Part shown: in pieces, positions 36,750 to 45,452 of the stretch
How the letters are laid out: every line of letters begins with the position of its first letter
Numbering within the stretch: the stretch's first letter is position 1
Assembly: GCF_047729555.1 (NCBI RefSeq)
Contig: NZ_CP159825.1
Coordinates: forward strand, 1,240,001-1,304,000
Length of the DNA: 64,000 bases
From: Porticoccus sp905181945
GTDB taxonomy: Bacteria; Pseudomonadota; Gammaproteobacteria; Pseudomonadales; Porticoccaceae
Direction of reading: 5' to 3'
Translations under genes and position numbers: made by a program
Notes under the pieces: generated by a model
What the model was told of the DNA's origin: nothing
The model's input: the letters and a program-made list of their open reading frames with translations, nothing else
Database searches by the model: none

Positions 36750-36755
36750 CGCAAG

Positions 36756-36784
36756 AGAATAGCTTTGCTTGTAGTAAAAATCAA
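36756..36784 (-). promoter_or_regulatory. Alpha-operon promoter
   Basis: On the minus strand: -35 TTGATT (36784-36779), 17-bp spacer, -10 TATTCT (36761-36756), then CTTGCGCC as a GC-rich discriminator. It lies between rpmJ and rpsM and would let rpsM-rpsK-rpsD-rpoA-rplQ be transcribed separately from spc. Confidence 0.6.
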
Positions 36785-36797
36785 TAACTCTATTCAA

Positions 36798-36914
36798 TTA
36801 ACCCTGACGTTGTTTGTGACGGGGTTCAGTACTGCAGATAACACGCAAGACACTTTTTCGCTTAATTATCTTACAGTTACGACACATTTTTTTTACAGAT
36901 GCGCGTACTTTCAT
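36798..36914 (-). CDS. rpmJ: 50S ribosomal protein L36 (zinc-binding form)
   Basis: Short gene found by reading the minus strand after secY: ATG at 36914, TAA at 36800-36798, 38 aa. The sequence begins MKVRASVKKMCRNCKIIKRK and ends PRHKQRQG, the standard L36. The zinc ligands CxxC (Cys11, Cys14), Cys27 and His33 are all present, so this is the C+ form. It is the last gene of the spc operon, 19 bp after secY, as in most gammaproteobacteria. Confidence 0.97.
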   Translation of the reverse strand: MKVRASVKKMCRNCKIIKRKSVLRVICSTEPRHKQRQG

Positions 36915-36933
36915 AATAAATCCTCTATTCTAA

Positions 36934-38256
36934 TTAACGGCTTCGACCGCTATATCCTTTAAGGTTAGACTTCTTCATCAAAGAAGAATATTGATGCGAC
37001 ATCAAATGTGACTGCACTTGAGACATAAAATCCATTGTTACCACCACCGCAATAAGCAGCGAAGTACCACCGAGATAAAAAGGAACATTTAAGTACACAT
37101 TTAAAAATTGCGGCAAAAGGCATACTGCAGTCATGTAAAGGCCTCCGACTAAGGTTAATCTTGTCATCACACCGTCTATGTATTTTGCAGTTTGCTCTCC
37201 GGGTCTTATCCCTGGCAAAAAAGCATTGCCTCGTTTTAAATTGTCTGACATCTCACGAGGATTAAACATTAATGCTGAATAGAAGAAGCAGAAGAAAATA
37301 ATCAATCCAGCAAACATTAGGATGTGCAAGGGCTGTCCTGGACCGATAAAAAGTGCTACCTCTTGAAGCCAGTCTGCTGAGCCGGCGCCCTGTCCAAACC
37401 ACTGGGCAATAGATGCAGGAAATAATAGCAGGCTACTGGCAAAAATTGCTGGAATAACGCCGGCCATGTTTACTTTCAGTGGAAGATGGCTTGCCTGGGC
37501 TGGCCCTCGACCTGGTTGACGTTGAGCATAATTAACTGTTATTCGCCGCTGGCCGCGCTCAATAAATACAACAAAATAAACGACTGCAACCGCCAGAATT
37601 CCAACTAGCAATAAAGCTAGGATATGCAGTTCGCCTTGACGTGATGATTCCAATGCTTGCCCAATAGCCGAAGGAATGCCTGCAACAATACCTGCAAAAA
37701 TAAGCATTGATATGCCGTTGCCAATTCCTCTTTCGGTAATCTGCTCTCCTAACCACATTAAAAACACAGCACCAGTAACCAGCGAAATGACTGCGATAAA
37801 ATGGAAACTAAAATCTACCGCATAAGCCAAACCTTGGCCCGCCAATCCTACAGACATACCGATTGCCTGAAGTGTAGCCAATAGAACTGTTCCGTAGCGA
37901 GTATACTGGTTTATCGTGCGACGTCCAGAATCACCTTCTTTCTTAAGCTGCTCGAGCGAAGGAATCACTGCTGACATTAGCTGCATGATAATAGAGGCAG
38001 ATATATATGGCATGATTCCTAAGGCTAAAATACTCATACGCTCCAGCGCGCCACCAGAAAACATGTTGAACATTCCAACAATTGTCCCCTGATTTTGTCC
38101 AAACAATTCAGATAAACGGTCAGGATCAATACCAGGCACTGGTATGTGGGTGCCAATGCGATAAATAACAAGAGCTATAAACAAAAAACGCAAGCGAGTC
38201 CAAAGCTCACCTAAACCTTTTGAATCACCTTGTTTTTGTATGCCGGCTTTCGTCAT
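36934..38256 (-). CDS. secY: Preprotein translocase subunit SecY
   Basis: Central channel of the Sec translocon in the inner membrane. It is 440 aa with ten hydrophobic segments. Landmarks are YRIGTHIPVPGIDPD, the second-helix plug region MFSGGALERMSILALGIMPYISASI, GNGISMLIFAGIVAG, and RGNAFLPGIRPGEQTAKYID in the cytosolic loop before helix 9. Located between rplO and rpmJ in the spc operon. Confidence 0.98.
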   Translation of the reverse strand: MTKAGIQKQGDSKGLGELWTRLRFLFIALVIYRIGTHIPVPGIDPDRLSELFGQNQGTIVGMFNMFSGGALERMSILALGIMPYISASIIMQLMSAVIPSLEQLKKEGDSGRRTINQYTRYGTVLLATLQAIGMSVGLAGQGLAYAVDFSFHFIAVISLVTGAVFLMWLGEQITERGIGNGISMLIFAGIVAGIPSAIGQALESSRQGELHILALLLVGILAVAVVYFVVFIERGQRRITVNYAQRQPGRGPAQASHLPLKVNMAGVIPAIFASSLLLFPASIAQWFGQGAGSADWLQEVALFIGPGQPLHILMFAGLIIFFCFFYSALMFNPREMSDNLKRGNAFLPGIRPGEQTAKYIDGVMTRLTLVGGLYMTAVCLLPQFLNVYLNVPFYLGGTSLLIAVVVTMDFMSQVQSHLMSHQYSSLMKKSNLKGYSGRSR

Positions 38257-38262
38257 TAAATT

Positions 38263-38697
38263 CTACTCTTCTACCTTGCCGCCGACAGCTTCAATTGCAA
38301 TCTTAGCTCCCTTTGTCACACGAAGACCTTTAAGAACAACAGCTTTGGAAAGCTCACCAGAAAGAAACACTTTTGCTCGAGTAATGTGACTATTAATCAA
38401 TCCTGCGGCACGCAGAGATTGAATATCAACAATATCACCATCTATTTGGTTTAGTTCGCTCAAACGAATTTCAGACGTCACGCGCGATATGCGAGATGTA
38501 AAGCCGTATTTAGGTAGGCGTTTTTGCAAAGGCATTTGACCACCCTCGAAACCCGGACGAACACTTCCGCCTGAACGAGATTTTTGGCCTTTATGCCCCC
38601 GTCCAGCAGTTTTTCCTAAGCCGCTGCCTATGCCTCGACCGACACGCTTAGCTTCTTTGGTTCTCCCTGGTGCCGGACTTAGCGTATTAAGACGCAT
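38263..38697 (-). CDS. rplO: 50S ribosomal protein L15
   Basis: Late-assembling large-subunit protein. The ATG at 38697 gives 144 aa starting MRLNTLSPAPGRTK, preceded by GAGGGGGA; the longer frame to 38712 lies in rpmD and is rejected. Gly-rich RVGRGIGSGLGKTAGRGHKGQKSRSG-type N-terminal extension and a C-terminal globular domain are present. Starts 1 bp after the rpmD stop. Confidence 0.97.
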   Translation of the reverse strand: MRLNTLSPAPGRTKEAKRVGRGIGSGLGKTAGRGHKGQKSRSGGSVRPGFEGGQMPLQKRLPKYGFTSRISRVTSEIRLSELNQIDGDIVDIQSLRAAGLINSHITRAKVFLSGELSKAVVLKGLRVTKGAKIAIEAVGGKVEE

Positions 38698-38698
38698 A

Positions 38699-38887
38699 CT
38701 ATTCCCCCTCAACCTTAACTAGATAGTGGACCTTGTTAATCATGCCGCGCACTGAAGGTGTATCTTCCACCTCAACGGTATGTCTAATACGGCGTAAACC
38801 CAATCCAGCAATAGACGCTTTATGCGATGCCGACCGACCATTAGTGCTGCGCACCTGGGTAACTTTAATTTTTTTAATCTTCGTCAT
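38699..38887 (-). CDS. rpmD: 50S ribosomal protein L30
   Basis: Small large-subunit protein of 62 aa (KIKVTQVRSTNGRSASHKA, GLGLRRIRHTVEVEDTPSVRGMI). The short bacterial form. Lies between rpsE (14-bp gap) and rplO in the spc operon. Confidence 0.97.
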   Translation of the reverse strand: MTKIKKIKVTQVRSTNGRSASHKASIAGLGLRRIRHTVEVEDTPSVRGMINKVHYLVKVEGE

Positions 38888-38901
38888 GGTGATAATTAAC
38901 C

Positions 38902-39414
38902 TTAATTCAGAATTTCTTCGACAGTCTTGTCACGCTTAGCTGCAACTGTCACAGGAGAATTCATACACTGCAGCGCTTTAAAAGTAGCGCGAACAACATT
39001 AACTGGATTGGTGGAACCGTAACATTTAGCTAAAACATTATGCACCCCAGCAATCTCAAGAACTGCACGCATGGCACCCCCAGCAATTACTCCAGTACCA
39101 TCTGAAGCAGGTTGCATATAAACTTTTGAAGCTCCATGATTTGCTTTTATTGCATACTGTATAGTTGTGCCATTTAAATCAATATTAATCATATTGCGTC
39201 GAGCCGCTTCCATGGCTTTCTGAATCGCCATAGGAACTTCACGAGCTTTTCCTCGGCCAAATCCTACTTTTCCATTACCGTCACCTACAACAGTAAGTGC
39301 TGTAAAACCGAAAATACGACCACCTTTAACAGTCTTGGCAACTCGATTTACCTGAACAAGCTTTTCTTGTAAGCCTTCGTCAGACGCTTCGCTTCCTTTT
39401 TGATTTCTTGACAT
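38902..39414 (-). CDS. rpsE: 30S ribosomal protein S5
   Basis: Small-subunit protein of the decoding-fidelity region. The ATG at 39414 gives 170 aa starting MSRNQKGSEAS; the longer frame to 39507 overlaps rplR and lacks support. The S5 double-stranded-RNA-binding fold has LVQVNRVAKTVKGGRIF and GKAREVPMAIQKAMEAAR. KVGFGRGKA and the C-terminal RDKTVEEIL are typical. Confidence 0.97.
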   Translation of the reverse strand: MSRNQKGSEASDEGLQEKLVQVNRVAKTVKGGRIFGFTALTVVGDGNGKVGFGRGKAREVPMAIQKAMEAARRNMINIDLNGTTIQYAIKANHGASKVYMQPASDGTGVIAGGAMRAVLEIAGVHNVLAKCYGSTNPVNVVRATFKALQCMNSPVTVAAKRDKTVEEILN

Positions 39415-39427
39415 ATCGCTAAAACCT

Positions 39428-39778
39428 TTAGAATTTAAGACCAGCTTCACGTGCAGCATCGGCAAGAGCTTTAACACGACCATGGTATTTATATCCACTG
39501 CGATCAAACGCTACCACAGAGATACCCGCTTCTTTTGCACGCTCCGCCACCAAAAGCCCTACGCCCTTAGCTGCATCAACATTTCCAGTACTTCCGCTAC
39601 GCAAAGCAGCATCTAAAGTAGAGGCTGAAGCCAGCACATGCCCACCATCTGGCGAAATAACCTGGGCATAAATATGCTTGGGCGTCCTATTGACGCACAG
39701 TCTGTTGGCTCCTAGATCACTAATCTTGCTACGAGTACGTCTCGCTCGACGCATGCGTGATTCTTTTTTATTGCTCAT
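39428..39778 (-). CDS. rplR: 50S ribosomal protein L18
   Basis: 5S rRNA-binding protein of the central protuberance, 116 aa. Conserved RMRRARRTRSKI at the basic N-terminus, NRTPKHIYAQVI, and the C-terminal FDRSGYKYHGRVKALADAAREAG. In the spc operon between rplF and rpsE. Confidence 0.98.
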   Translation of the reverse strand: MSNKKESRMRRARRTRSKISDLGANRLCVNRTPKHIYAQVISPDGGHVLASASTLDAALRSGSTGNVDAAKGVGLLVAERAKEAGISVVAFDRSGYKYHGRVKALADAAREAGLKF

Positions 39779-39787
39779 ACTTCTAAC

Positions 39788-40321
39788 CTACTTTTTCTTA
39801 GCTTCTTTACGATGCACTTGCTCATCAGCATAGCGTACACCTTTACCCTTATAGGGCTCTGGGGGCCTAAAGGCGCGAATCTTTGCCGCCACCAAACCAA
39901 GCAATTGCTTATTTGCTGACGTAAGGACAATTTCTGTTTGGCTTGGAATTTCAGCTGTAACACCGTCAGGTAAAGCAAACTCAACGGGATGAGAAAAACC
40001 TAACGACAGGTTAAGCTTGTTATTTTGAAGTTGAGCACGATAACCAACTCCAACTAATTGTAATTTTTTCTGAAAACCTTGACTGACACCGACAACCATA
40101 TTGCTCACCAAAGAACGTGTTGTTCCAGCCATAGCATCAGCACCTTTGCTCTCGTCTTTGGGAGCGAATGTTAGGATGCTATCCGCCTGTTTAATTTCAA
40201 CAGCGGCATGAATAGGCATAGATAACGCGGTTTTCGATCCTTTTACAAAAATTTCATCGGCATTGATTTGCACTTCAACACCAGATGGTATGTTTACAGG
40301 ATTACTTGCAATTCTAGACAT
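39788..40321 (-). CDS. rplF: 50S ribosomal protein L6
   Basis: Two-domain protein near the factor-binding site, 177 aa. Starts MSRIASNPVNIPSGVEV; GVGYRAQLQNNKLNLSLGFSHPVEF lies mid-protein and the C-terminal motif is RPPEPYKGKGVRY. Located between rpsH and rplR. Confidence 0.98.
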   Translation of the reverse strand: MSRIASNPVNIPSGVEVQINADEIFVKGSKTALSMPIHAAVEIKQADSILTFAPKDESKGADAMAGTTRSLVSNMVVGVSQGFQKKLQLVGVGYRAQLQNNKLNLSLGFSHPVEFALPDGVTAEIPSQTEIVLTSANKQLLGLVAAKIRAFRPPEPYKGKGVRYADEQVHRKEAKKK

Positions 40322-40333
40322 TTCTATTATCTC

Positions 40334-40726
40334 TTAGAATACTGTACAAAGGACTTCACCACCGATACCAGCAGCACGAGCAGCACGATCGGTCATCACC
40401 CCTTTACTTGTAGATACGATAGCCACTCCCAAACCACCACGAATAGAGGGTAGCTCAGAAGCACCGCAGTACTTCCGTAGGCCGGGCCGACTGTAGCGAT
40501 CAATCTCCTCTATAACAGGCTTGCCTTCAAAATATTTTAACTCTATCGAAAGTTGAGGCTTGATGGCTTCTTCAACGCCAAAACCTTTAATGTACCCTTC
40601 ATTTTTCAACACTTCTGCAACTGCCGACTTAAGTGCAGAAGAAGGCATAGAAACAATTTTCTTTTCTGCCATCTGTGCATTACGTATGCGGGTCAGCATA
40701 TCTGCTATTGGGTCTTGCATGCTCAT
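40334..40726 (-). CDS. rpsH: 30S ribosomal protein S8
   Basis: 16S rRNA central-domain binder and, in E. coli, the repressor of the spc operon acting at rplE. It is 130 aa: MSMQDPIADMLTRIRNAQMA, RISRPGLR-like DRYSRPGLRKYCG, and C-terminal GVMTDRAARAAGIGGEVLCTVF. Between rpsN and rplF. Confidence 0.98.
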   Translation of the reverse strand: MSMQDPIADMLTRIRNAQMAEKKIVSMPSSALKSAVAEVLKNEGYIKGFGVEEAIKPQLSIELKYFEGKPVIEEIDRYSRPGLRKYCGASELPSIRGGLGVAIVSTSKGVMTDRAARAAGIGGEVLCTVF

Positions 40727-40753
40727 CAGTTCAATTCCTCAATTCGAGACGTT

Positions 40754-41059
40754 TTACCAGCTAGCCTTAACTAGGCCAGGCACATCACCACGCATCGCAG
40801 CTTCACGTAGCTTCATGCGACACAAACCAAATTTACTATAAACACCATGAGGTCGACCTGTTTGGCGACAACGGTTTCTCTGACGGCTAGGGCTAGCATT
40901 GCGAGGAAGTTTCTGCAAGCTAACTTGTGCTTCCCAGCGCTCCTCATCAGAAAGCTGCAGATTAACGATAGCGATCTTTAATGCTTTTCGTTTCTCGGCA
41001 AACTTTTTTACAATTTTTGCACGCTTCTTTTCACGCTCAATCATTGATATTTTAGCCAT
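40754..41059 (-). CDS. rpsN: 30S ribosomal protein S14 (zinc-free long form)
   Basis: Head protein of 101 aa. It is the long form without the CxxC pairs of the zinc form; QLSDEERWEAQVSLQKLPRN and NRCRQTGRPHGVYSKFGLCR are typical. Lies 7 bp after rplE in the spc operon. Confidence 0.98.
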   Translation of the reverse strand: MAKISMIEREKKRAKIVKKFAEKRKALKIAIVNLQLSDEERWEAQVSLQKLPRNASPSRQRNRCRQTGRPHGVYSKFGLCRMKLREAAMRGDVPGLVKASW

Positions 41060-41066
41060 TTTAACC

Positions 41067-41606
41067 TCAATCCTTCAGTGGAAAGTTGAAAGCGCGCAAA
41101 AGAGCCCGTCCTTCATCATTATTGCGAGCACTGGTAGTTATAGTAATGTCCATGCCGCGCATTGCGTCTACTTTATCAAAATCTATCTCAGGGAAAATAA
41201 TTTGCTCGGTAACACCCATAGAAAAATTTCCATGCCCATCAAAAGATTTGGGGCTAAATCCACGAAAATCCCTTATGCGGGGAATAGCAATAGAAATCAA
41301 ACGCTCCAAAAATTCATACATGCGCTCACTGCGAAGAGTTACTTTGCAGCCTATCGGCCAACCTTCACGAACTTTAAACCCAGCAATGGATTTTCGAGCT
41401 AAACAAACTACAGGCTTTTGCCCTGCGATTAAAGTCATTTCAGCTACCGCGTTTTCTAGCACCTTCTTATCGCCTAATGCTTCACCTACACCCATATTAA
41501 GCGTGATCTTGGTGATCTTGGGAACTTCCATTGTGTTGGTTAAGCCAAGATCTTCTTTTAGCTTGCCAGCAATTTCATTTTTATATACTTCGTTCAGCCT
41601 TGCCAT
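41067..41606 (-). CDS. rplE: 50S ribosomal protein L5
   Basis: 5S rRNA-binding protein contacting P-site tRNA, 179 aa. Starts MARLNEVYKNEI; KITLNMGVGEA, LARKSIAGFKVREGWPIGCKVTLR and the C-terminal GMDITITTSARNNDEGRALL are standard. Lies 18 bp after rplX. Confidence 0.98.
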   Translation of the reverse strand: MARLNEVYKNEIAGKLKEDLGLTNTMEVPKITKITLNMGVGEALGDKKVLENAVAEMTLIAGQKPVVCLARKSIAGFKVREGWPIGCKVTLRSERMYEFLERLISIAIPRIRDFRGFSPKSFDGHGNFSMGVTEQIIFPEIDFDKVDAMRGMDITITTSARNNDEGRALLRAFNFPLKD

Positions 41607-41624
41607 GTCATTTTCCGATCTAAT

Positions 41625-41942
41625 TTAAACACCAACGGCTTCGCCGCTAGATTTGAAGACACGAATTTTTTTATTGTCTTCAAGAATTTTAAAGCCTACC
41701 CGATCAGCTTTCTCTGAGGTCGGATTGAAAATAGCTACATTAGAAGCTTGAATAGCTGCTTCCTTTTCTATAATGCCGCCAGTAACATTTTTTTGCGGAT
41801 TAGGTTTTTGGTGTTTTTTTACAATATTAATACCAGAAACTATAAGGCGGCCATCAGTTTTAACTTTTAGCACCTTTCCACGCTTGCCTTTATCTTTTCC
41901 GGCAGTGACGATTATCTCATCATCACGCTTAATTTTAGACAT
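41625..41942 (-). CDS. rplX: 50S ribosomal protein L24
   Basis: Assembly-initiating large-subunit protein, 105 aa. The KOW motif is in DDEIIVTAGKDKGKRGKVLK; VSGINIVKKHQKPNP and IFNPTSEKADRVGFK follow. Between rplN and rplE. Confidence 0.98.
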   Translation of the reverse strand: MSKIKRDDEIIVTAGKDKGKRGKVLKVKTDGRLIVSGINIVKKHQKPNPQKNVTGGIIEKEAAIQASNVAIFNPTSEKADRVGFKILEDNKKIRVFKSSGEAVGV

Positions 41943-41962
41943 AATCCTTTCCTCTTCCCCGG

Positions 41963-42331
41963 CTAAAGCACTTCAGGCGCAAGGGAAATAATTTTCATAA
42001 AACGCTCAGTTCTTAATTCTCTAGTCACAGGACCAAAAATTCTTGTTCCTATAGGTGCCAATTGGGCATTCAGCAAAACTGCTGCGTTATCGTCAAACTT
42101 AATCACGCTGCCATCTGACCGACGAGTACCCTTTCTAGTTCTCACAACTACCGCGCTCATCACCTGGCCTTTTTTAACCTTACCACGAGGGATTGCTTCT
42201 TTAACGGTAATTTTAATAATATCGCCGATGCGCGCATAACGTCTGTGAGAGCCACCTAAAACTTTAATGCACATCACGCGGCGTGCACCGCTGTTGTCTG
42301 CTACGTCCAGATAACTTTCTGTTTGAATCAT
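41963..42331 (-). CDS. rplN: 50S ribosomal protein L14
   Basis: Interface protein next to L19, 122 aa. MIQTESYLDVADNSGARRVMCIKVLGGSHRRYA-type start, DNAAVLLN and GTRIFGPVTRELR are diagnostic. First gene of the spc operon proper, 35 bp after rpsQ; no separate promoter is obvious in that short gap. Confidence 0.98.
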   Translation of the reverse strand: MIQTESYLDVADNSGARRVMCIKVLGGSHRRYARIGDIIKITVKEAIPRGKVKKGQVMSAVVVRTRKGTRRSDGSVIKFDDNAAVLLNAQLAPIGTRIFGPVTRELRTERFMKIISLAPEVL

Positions 42332-42366
42332 CCTATGTCTCCTAACCAGTTATTGCTGGTTATCAA

Positions 42367-42633
42367 CTAAATCTCAGCACCACGCTCGTCGATTTTAACC
42401 AGAGCCCAAGATTTGGTCTTGGACATAGGTCTCGTTTCTATAATTGTTATAACATCACCAATACGGCATTCATTCTTTTCATCATGGGCATGAATTTTAG
42501 AAGACTTATTTAGAATCTTCCCATACAACGGATGTTTCACGCGACGTTCAACTACAACCGTCACTGTTTTATCCATTTTGTCGCTGACCACACGACCTGA
42601 CAAAGTACTAGATCTAGAAGCTGCCTCAGTCAT
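42367..42633 (-). CDS. rpsQ: 30S ribosomal protein S17
   Basis: Primary 16S 5'-domain binder, 88 aa from ATG 42633; the longer frame to 42654 lies in rpmC. LSGRVVSDKMDKTVTVVVERRVKHPLYGK is the family core. Its start overlaps the rpmC stop by 8 bp, so translation is coupled. Last gene of the S10 operon. Confidence 0.97.
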   Translation of the reverse strand: MTEAASRSSTLSGRVVSDKMDKTVTVVVERRVKHPLYGKILNKSSKIHAHDEKNECRIGDVITIIETRPMSKTKSWALVKIDERGAEI

Positions 42634-42826
42634 TTGAATTACCCACTTTCTCATTTAATATTGTTTCAATACGCGCAATATCTTTGCGTGCATCTTTAAT
42701 TTGATGGGTCTGACCTAGTTGCGAAGTTGCCAGCTGCATGCGCAATTTAAATTGACGCTCCAATTGGACTCCTAACTCTGCGTTCAACTCATCAACAGAC
42801 TTTTCTCTTAATTCGCTAGCTTTCAT
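42626..42826 (-). CDS. rpmC: 50S ribosomal protein L29
   Basis: Tunnel-exit protein of 66 aa (ATG 42826; a GTG one codon earlier is also possible). Two-helix coiled coil: SELREKSVDELNAELGVQLERQFKLRMQ... and KDARKDIARIETILNE. The ATG shares one base with the rplP stop (TGATG). Confidence 0.97.
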   Translation of the reverse strand: MKASELREKSVDELNAELGVQLERQFKLRMQLATSQLGQTHQIKDARKDIARIETILNEKVGNSND

Positions 42827-43239
42827 CACATCACCGATCTTATAACAAAGGTTGTTTGAATCGGCAATTTAGCCGCCGCCAAGGCAAATGCTTCTCTAGC
42901 TAATGCCTCAGAAACACCATCCATTTCATAGAGCACTCTACCAGGCTGAATCTGGGCGACCCAGTATTCTACGTTGCCCTTACCTTTACCCATCCTAACC
43001 TCAAGAGGCTTATTGGTAATTGGCTTATCAGGAAAAACTCTAATCCAAATTTTACCGCCTCGCTTAATATGGCGAGTCATTGCACGACGCGCTGCTTCAA
43101 TTTGACGCGCGGTCAGACGACCCCGGCCAACAGCCTTTAATCCAAACTCGCCAAAGCTTATTTTACTACCACGCAATGCAAGACCACGGTTACGACCGGT
43201 ATGTTGCTTGCGGAATTTTGTACGTTTTGGTTGCAGCAT
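42826..43239 (-). CDS. rplP: 50S ribosomal protein L16
   Basis: Organises the A-site tRNA pocket, 137 aa. MLQPKRTKFRKQHTGRNRGLA-type start, FGLKAVGRGRLTARQIEAARRA and GKGKGNVEYWVAQIQPGRVLYE are standard. Between rpsC and rpmC. Confidence 0.98.
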   Translation of the reverse strand: MLQPKRTKFRKQHTGRNRGLALRGSKISFGEFGLKAVGRGRLTARQIEAARRAMTRHIKRGGKIWIRVFPDKPITNKPLEVRMGKGKGNVEYWVAQIQPGRVLYEMDGVSEALAREAFALAAAKLPIQTTFVIRSVM

Positions 43240-43271
43240 CTCGCTTTACCCTTAACTCGCCATCTTAATTC

Positions 43272-43946
43272 TTATTTTAGTGGTTGATTTTTAGTAGGCA
43301 CTTGCGCAGCCTCTTCAACCCCAAACACTTCACCCTTGAAAATCCAAACCTTAACACCAATAATACCGTAAGTGGTTGCTGCTTCAGCGGTATTGTAATC
43401 AATGTCTGCTCTAAACGTATGCAGAGGTACACGACCTTCGCGGATCCATTCTGATCGAGCAATTTCTGCACCACCAAGACGACCACCCACCTGAATCTTT
43501 ATACCTTTTGCTCCTTGACGCATAGCATTCTGAACAGCTCTTTTTGTAGCACGACGAAACATCACACGTCGCTCTAGTTGCTGAGCAACACTTTGTGCTA
43601 CCAGCAATGCATCGAGATCAGGTTTACGCACTTCTTCAATGTTAACGTGCACCGGTACACCGACTATCACAGACAACTGATTACGTAAACGTTCGACACC
43701 TTCTCCTTTTTTCCCTATCACAATACCTGGACGGGCTGTATGGATAGTGATACGAGCACTCTGTGCGGGACGCTCTATATCAATCCGGCTAACAGAAGCG
43801 CTAGACAGCTCTTTTCTGAGGAATTCTCGCACAGAAAGATCTGAATTTAATTTATCTGCATAGTCTTTTTGACCTGCATACCAAACCGAGGTGTGTGTTT
43901 TAACAATCCCCAGACGCATACCATTTGGATGTACTTTCTGACCCAT
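43272..43946 (-). CDS. rpsC: 30S ribosomal protein S3
   Basis: mRNA-entry protein, 224 aa. Starts MGQKVHPNGMRLGIVK; the KH domain has ITIHTARPGIVIGKKGEGVERLR; the C-terminal domain has RRVMFRRATKRAVQNAMRQGAKGI and LGGAEIARSEW. The ATG shares a base with the rplV stop (TAATG). Confidence 0.98.
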   Translation of the reverse strand: MGQKVHPNGMRLGIVKTHTSVWYAGQKDYADKLNSDLSVREFLRKELSSASVSRIDIERPAQSARITIHTARPGIVIGKKGEGVERLRNQLSVIVGVPVHVNIEEVRKPDLDALLVAQSVAQQLERRVMFRRATKRAVQNAMRQGAKGIKIQVGGRLGGAEIARSEWIREGRVPLHTFRADIDYNTAEAATTYGIIGVKVWIFKGEVFGVEEAAQVPTKNQPLK

Positions 43947-44293
43947 TAAACGGTCTCCCCATCAGCAACTTTCACAGTAATGTGACAGTGGCGTTTTAAT
44001 ATACGATCAGCTCTACCTTTTGCACGAGGGCTAACACGTTTTAATGTCTTACCCGCATCAACATAAATTGTTGATACAGAAAGTTCATCTACATCTGCGC
44101 CTTCATTGTGCTCAGCATTAGCGATTGCAGAGAGCAGTATTTTTTTAATTATGTCGGCACCTTTCTTTTCGCTAAAAGTTAGGACATCTAAAGCCGCCTC
44201 TACAGGCATTCCTCGTACCTGGTCGGCAACAAGTCTAGCCTTTTGGGGCGATAATTTAGTACCACGCAATATAGCTGCTACTTCCACAGTCAT
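43946..44293 (-). CDS. rplV: 50S ribosomal protein L22
   Basis: Exit-tunnel protein, 115 aa. KLSPQKARLVADQVRGMPVEAALDVL and the C-terminal RVSPRAKGRADRILKRHCHITV hairpin lining the tunnel. The tunnel loop shows no insertion that would suggest macrolide resistance. Between rpsS and rpsC. Confidence 0.98.
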   Translation of the reverse strand: MTVEVAAILRGTKLSPQKARLVADQVRGMPVEAALDVLTFSEKKGADIIKKILLSAIANAEHNEGADVDELSVSTIYVDAGKTLKRVSPRAKGRADRILKRHCHITVKVADGETV

Positions 44294-44309
44294 TTACCTC
44301 TCAAGCTTT

Positions 44310-44585
44310 CTATCGCTTAGCTTTTTTGTCCGCAACGTGCCCACGAAAGGTACGTGTTGGAGCGAATTCACCGAGTTTATGTCCAACCATCTCTTCATTA
44401 ATCATGACGGGCACATGCTGTCTACCGTTATGAACTGCAATAGTTAAGCCCACCATATCGGGGCTGACCATTGAGCGACGAGACCAAGTTTTAATTGGAC
44501 GCCTATCATTTTTTTCCTTTGCCTCATCAACTTTCTTTACTAAATGTAAATCAAGGAATGGACCTTTTTTGAGAGAGCGTGACAC
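44310..44585 (-). CDS. rpsS: 30S ribosomal protein S19
   Basis: Head protein bound to S13, 91 aa. MSRSLKKGPFLDLHLVKKV, TWSRRSMVSPDMVGLTIAVHNG and EFAPTRTFRGHVADKK are diagnostic. Between rplB and rplV. Confidence 0.98.
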   Translation of the reverse strand: MSRSLKKGPFLDLHLVKKVDEAKEKNDRRPIKTWSRRSMVSPDMVGLTIAVHNGRQHVPVMINEEMVGHKLGEFAPTRTFRGHVADKKAKR

Positions 44586-44609
44586 TATTGTTTCCTCATT
44601 CTCTACTAA

Positions 44610-45437
44610 TTATTTTTTAGTACGCCGACGAACAATCATATTGTCCGTGCGCTTGTTTTTGCGTGTTTTGTAACCTTTGGTAGGCATACCCCAAGGAGAC
44701 ACTGGATGACGACCACCTGATGTGCGACCCTCACCGCCACCATGTGGATGATCAACCGGATTCATAACAACACCACGAACAGTGGGCCTAACACCTCGCC
44801 AACGCGAAGCTCCAGCTTTACCTAGAGAGCGCAAGCTATGCTCACTGTTTGATACTTCACCTATAGTTGCACGACAAGCTACAGGAATTTTTCTCATCTC
44901 CCCACTACGAAGTCGAAGAGTTGCATACTGCCCTTCTCTCGCAATTAATTGTGCTGAGGTTCCAGCACTACGAGCAATTTGAGCACCTTTGCCTGGTTTC
45001 ATCTCAACACAATGAACAATGCCACCTACCGGTATGTTGGCAAGAGGGAGCGTATTGCCCGCCTTAATTGCCGAACCAGCACCTGATTCAATTACATCTC
45101 CAACAGCTAAACCCTTGGGAGCGATTATATAACGACGCTCTCCATCTCTATAACATACAAGCGCTATATAGGGGGTTCTGTTTGGATCATATTCTAAGCG
45201 CTCAACTTTAGCCGGAATGCCATCCTTGTTTCGCTTAAAATCAATTAATCGGTAGTGCTGCTTATGTCCACCACCAATATGACGAGTAGTGATTCTGCCA
45301 TTATTGTTGCGGCCGCCCGACTTTGATTGACTCTCAAGCAAAGGAGCATGCGGGGCGCCTTTATGTAGGTCAGGGTTTACAACACTAACCACATGGCGAC
45401 GGCCTGGGGATGTTGGTTTTCTCTTTATAACTGGCAT
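44610..45437 (-). CDS. rplB: 50S ribosomal protein L2
   Basis: Peptidyl-transferase-centre protein, 275 aa. Landmarks: RNNNGRITTRHIGGGHKQHYR, GDVIESGAGSAIKAGNTLPL, and the PTC-reaching VMNPVDHPHGGGEGRTSGGRHP with the conserved histidine. Between rplW and rpsS in the S10 operon. Confidence 0.99.
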   Translation of the reverse strand: MPVIKRKPTSPGRRHVVSVVNPDLHKGAPHAPLLESQSKSGGRNNNGRITTRHIGGGHKQHYRLIDFKRNKDGIPAKVERLEYDPNRTPYIALVCYRDGERRYIIAPKGLAVGDVIESGAGSAIKAGNTLPLANIPVGGIVHCVEMKPGKGAQIARSAGTSAQLIAREGQYATLRLRSGEMRKIPVACRATIGEVSNSEHSLRSLGKAGASRWRGVRPTVRGVVMNPVDHPHGGGEGRTSGGRHPVSPWGMPTKGYKTRKNKRTDNMIVRRRTKK

Positions 45438-45452
45438 GTCAACAACTCCCTT

